Part shown: positions 63,570 through 64,000 of the stretch, in pieces
Position numbering within the stretch: position 1 is the stretch's first letter
Layout of the letters: every line of letters begins with the position of its first letter
DNA from: Streptomyces cadmiisoli
GTDB lineage: Bacteria > Actinomycetota > Actinomycetes > Streptomycetales > Streptomycetaceae
Length of the DNA: 64,000 bases
NCBI RefSeq assembly: GCF_003261055.1
Contig: NZ_CP030073.1
Span: 2,480,001 to 2,544,000 of the forward strand
Direction of reading: 5' to 3'
Made by a program: the position numbers and the translations under genes
The notes under the pieces: generated by a model
The model's input: the letters and a program-made list of their open reading frames with translations, nothing else
What the model was told of the DNA's origin: nothing
Databases searched by the model: none

Positions 63570-64000
63570 TCAGCCGCTGCGGCGCACTCCCCTCGACACC
63601 GTGAGGCGTCCGACCGCCCAGAACACCGCGAGGGTGGTCAGCGCCATCACGGCGACCAGCGTGGCGCCGCCCACCACCTTCTCGTAGTCGCGCTGGTAGA
63701 GGCCGTCGACGATGTAGCGCCCGAGACCGCCGAAGCTGACGTAGGCGGCGATGGTGGCCGTGGAGACGATCTGGATGGCCGCGGAGCGCAGGCCGCTGAG
63801 GATCAGCGGCAGCGCCACCGGCAGTTCGACCCGGAACAGCACCTCGGCCTCGGCCATGCCCATCCCGCGTGCGGCGTCCACCGGCGCGGGGTCGACGGAG
63901 CGCATCGCCTCGTAGGTGGTGACCAGGATGGGCGGCACGGCGAGGACGACCAAGGGGATCATCACCGGCGCCATGCCGAGTCCGAGCAGCACGAACAGCA
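63570..64000 (-). CDS. Betaine-type ABC transporter permease (partial, 5' end outside window)
   Basis: The C-terminal end of a BPD_transp_1 permease of the OpuCB/ProW type is visible. Membrane-helix stretches VMIPLVVLAVPPILVTTYEA and ALTTLAVFWAVGRLTV flank the EAA-like loop DAARGMGMAEAEVLFRVELP, followed by IVSTATIAAYVSFGGLGRYI. The start is beyond position 64000. It points toward an osmoprotectant importer whose ATPase and partner genes should be just right of the window. The binding protein at 57976 is the obvious partner. Confidence 0.9.
   Translation of the reverse strand, partial: LFVLLGLGMAPVMIPLVVLAVPPILVTTYEAMRSVDPAPVDAARGMGMAEAEVLFRVELPVALPLILSGLRSAAIQIVSTATIAAYVSFGGLGRYIVDGLYQRDYEKVVGGATLVAVMALTTLAVFWAVGRLTVSRGVRRSG

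Overview
The window looks like a chromosomal segment of a Streptomyces species. GC content is very high, with strong third-position GC. Genus-typical genes are present: a geosmin synthase, a gamma-butyrolactone (GBL) synthase/receptor set, a four-gene conservon, a HEPN protein of the kind annotated as SAV2148 family, and a cys-operon leader peptide. Almost every gene has a familiar streptomycete family. I saw no rRNA, tRNA, CRISPR array, prophage or intact insertion sequence. The only mobile-looking item is a 231-bp MITE-like element.

Layout. 1-5.6 kb: ThuA-like protein (cut by the edge), two VOC proteins, two AraC regulators, an NmrA-type reductase and a YihY membrane protein. 5.7-10.9 kb: AidB-type acyl-CoA dehydrogenase, GAF-domain regulator, secreted protein and GNAT acetyltransferase. 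11.0-20.3 kb: a sulfur assimilation block. It has a leader peptide with a possible attenuator, sulfite reductase, a 59-residue zinc ribbon, cysH, cysC, cysD, cysN, a sulfonate/nitrate-type ABC transporter and sirohydrochlorin chelatase. Together these import a sulfur source, activate and reduce sulfate to sulfide, and supply part of the siroheme needed by the reductase. 20.4-31.2 kb: DUF1697, MMPL transporter, macrolide-type glycosyltransferase beside a sugar ABC transporter, APH-fold kinase, DEDDh exonuclease and the HEPN protein. 31.3-33.5 kb: two adjacent secreted proteins that look like a copper amine oxidase split over two genes.

33.7-44.0 kb: glycogen/trehalose genes glgX, treY and treZ. 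These debranch glycogen and convert maltodextrin to trehalose. They are interspersed with a tail-to-tail pair of M14 carboxypeptidase-like genes and a DUF1707-FHA gene. 44.0-48.9 kb: a degenerate APH-fold protein, M24 peptidase, membrane PDZ protein and a large unknown protein. 48.9-55.7 kb: geosmin synthase, DUF89/ARMT1-type phosphatase, then a GBL module (CprB-like receptor, AfsA-type synthase, second receptor, NmrA-type reductase) with two ARE-like palindromes. 55.8-64.0 kb: secreted subtilase with P domain, betaine-type binding lipoprotein, the conservon cvnABCD, and the end of a betaine-type ABC permease gene cut by the right edge.

Most promising leads: the split amine oxidase with an altered cofactor motif, the cys leader/attenuator, the MITE-like element that completes the glgX stop codon, the GBL module, and the APH-fold protein without catalytic aspartates. 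All functional calls come from reading motifs and remembered families. No database search was run.
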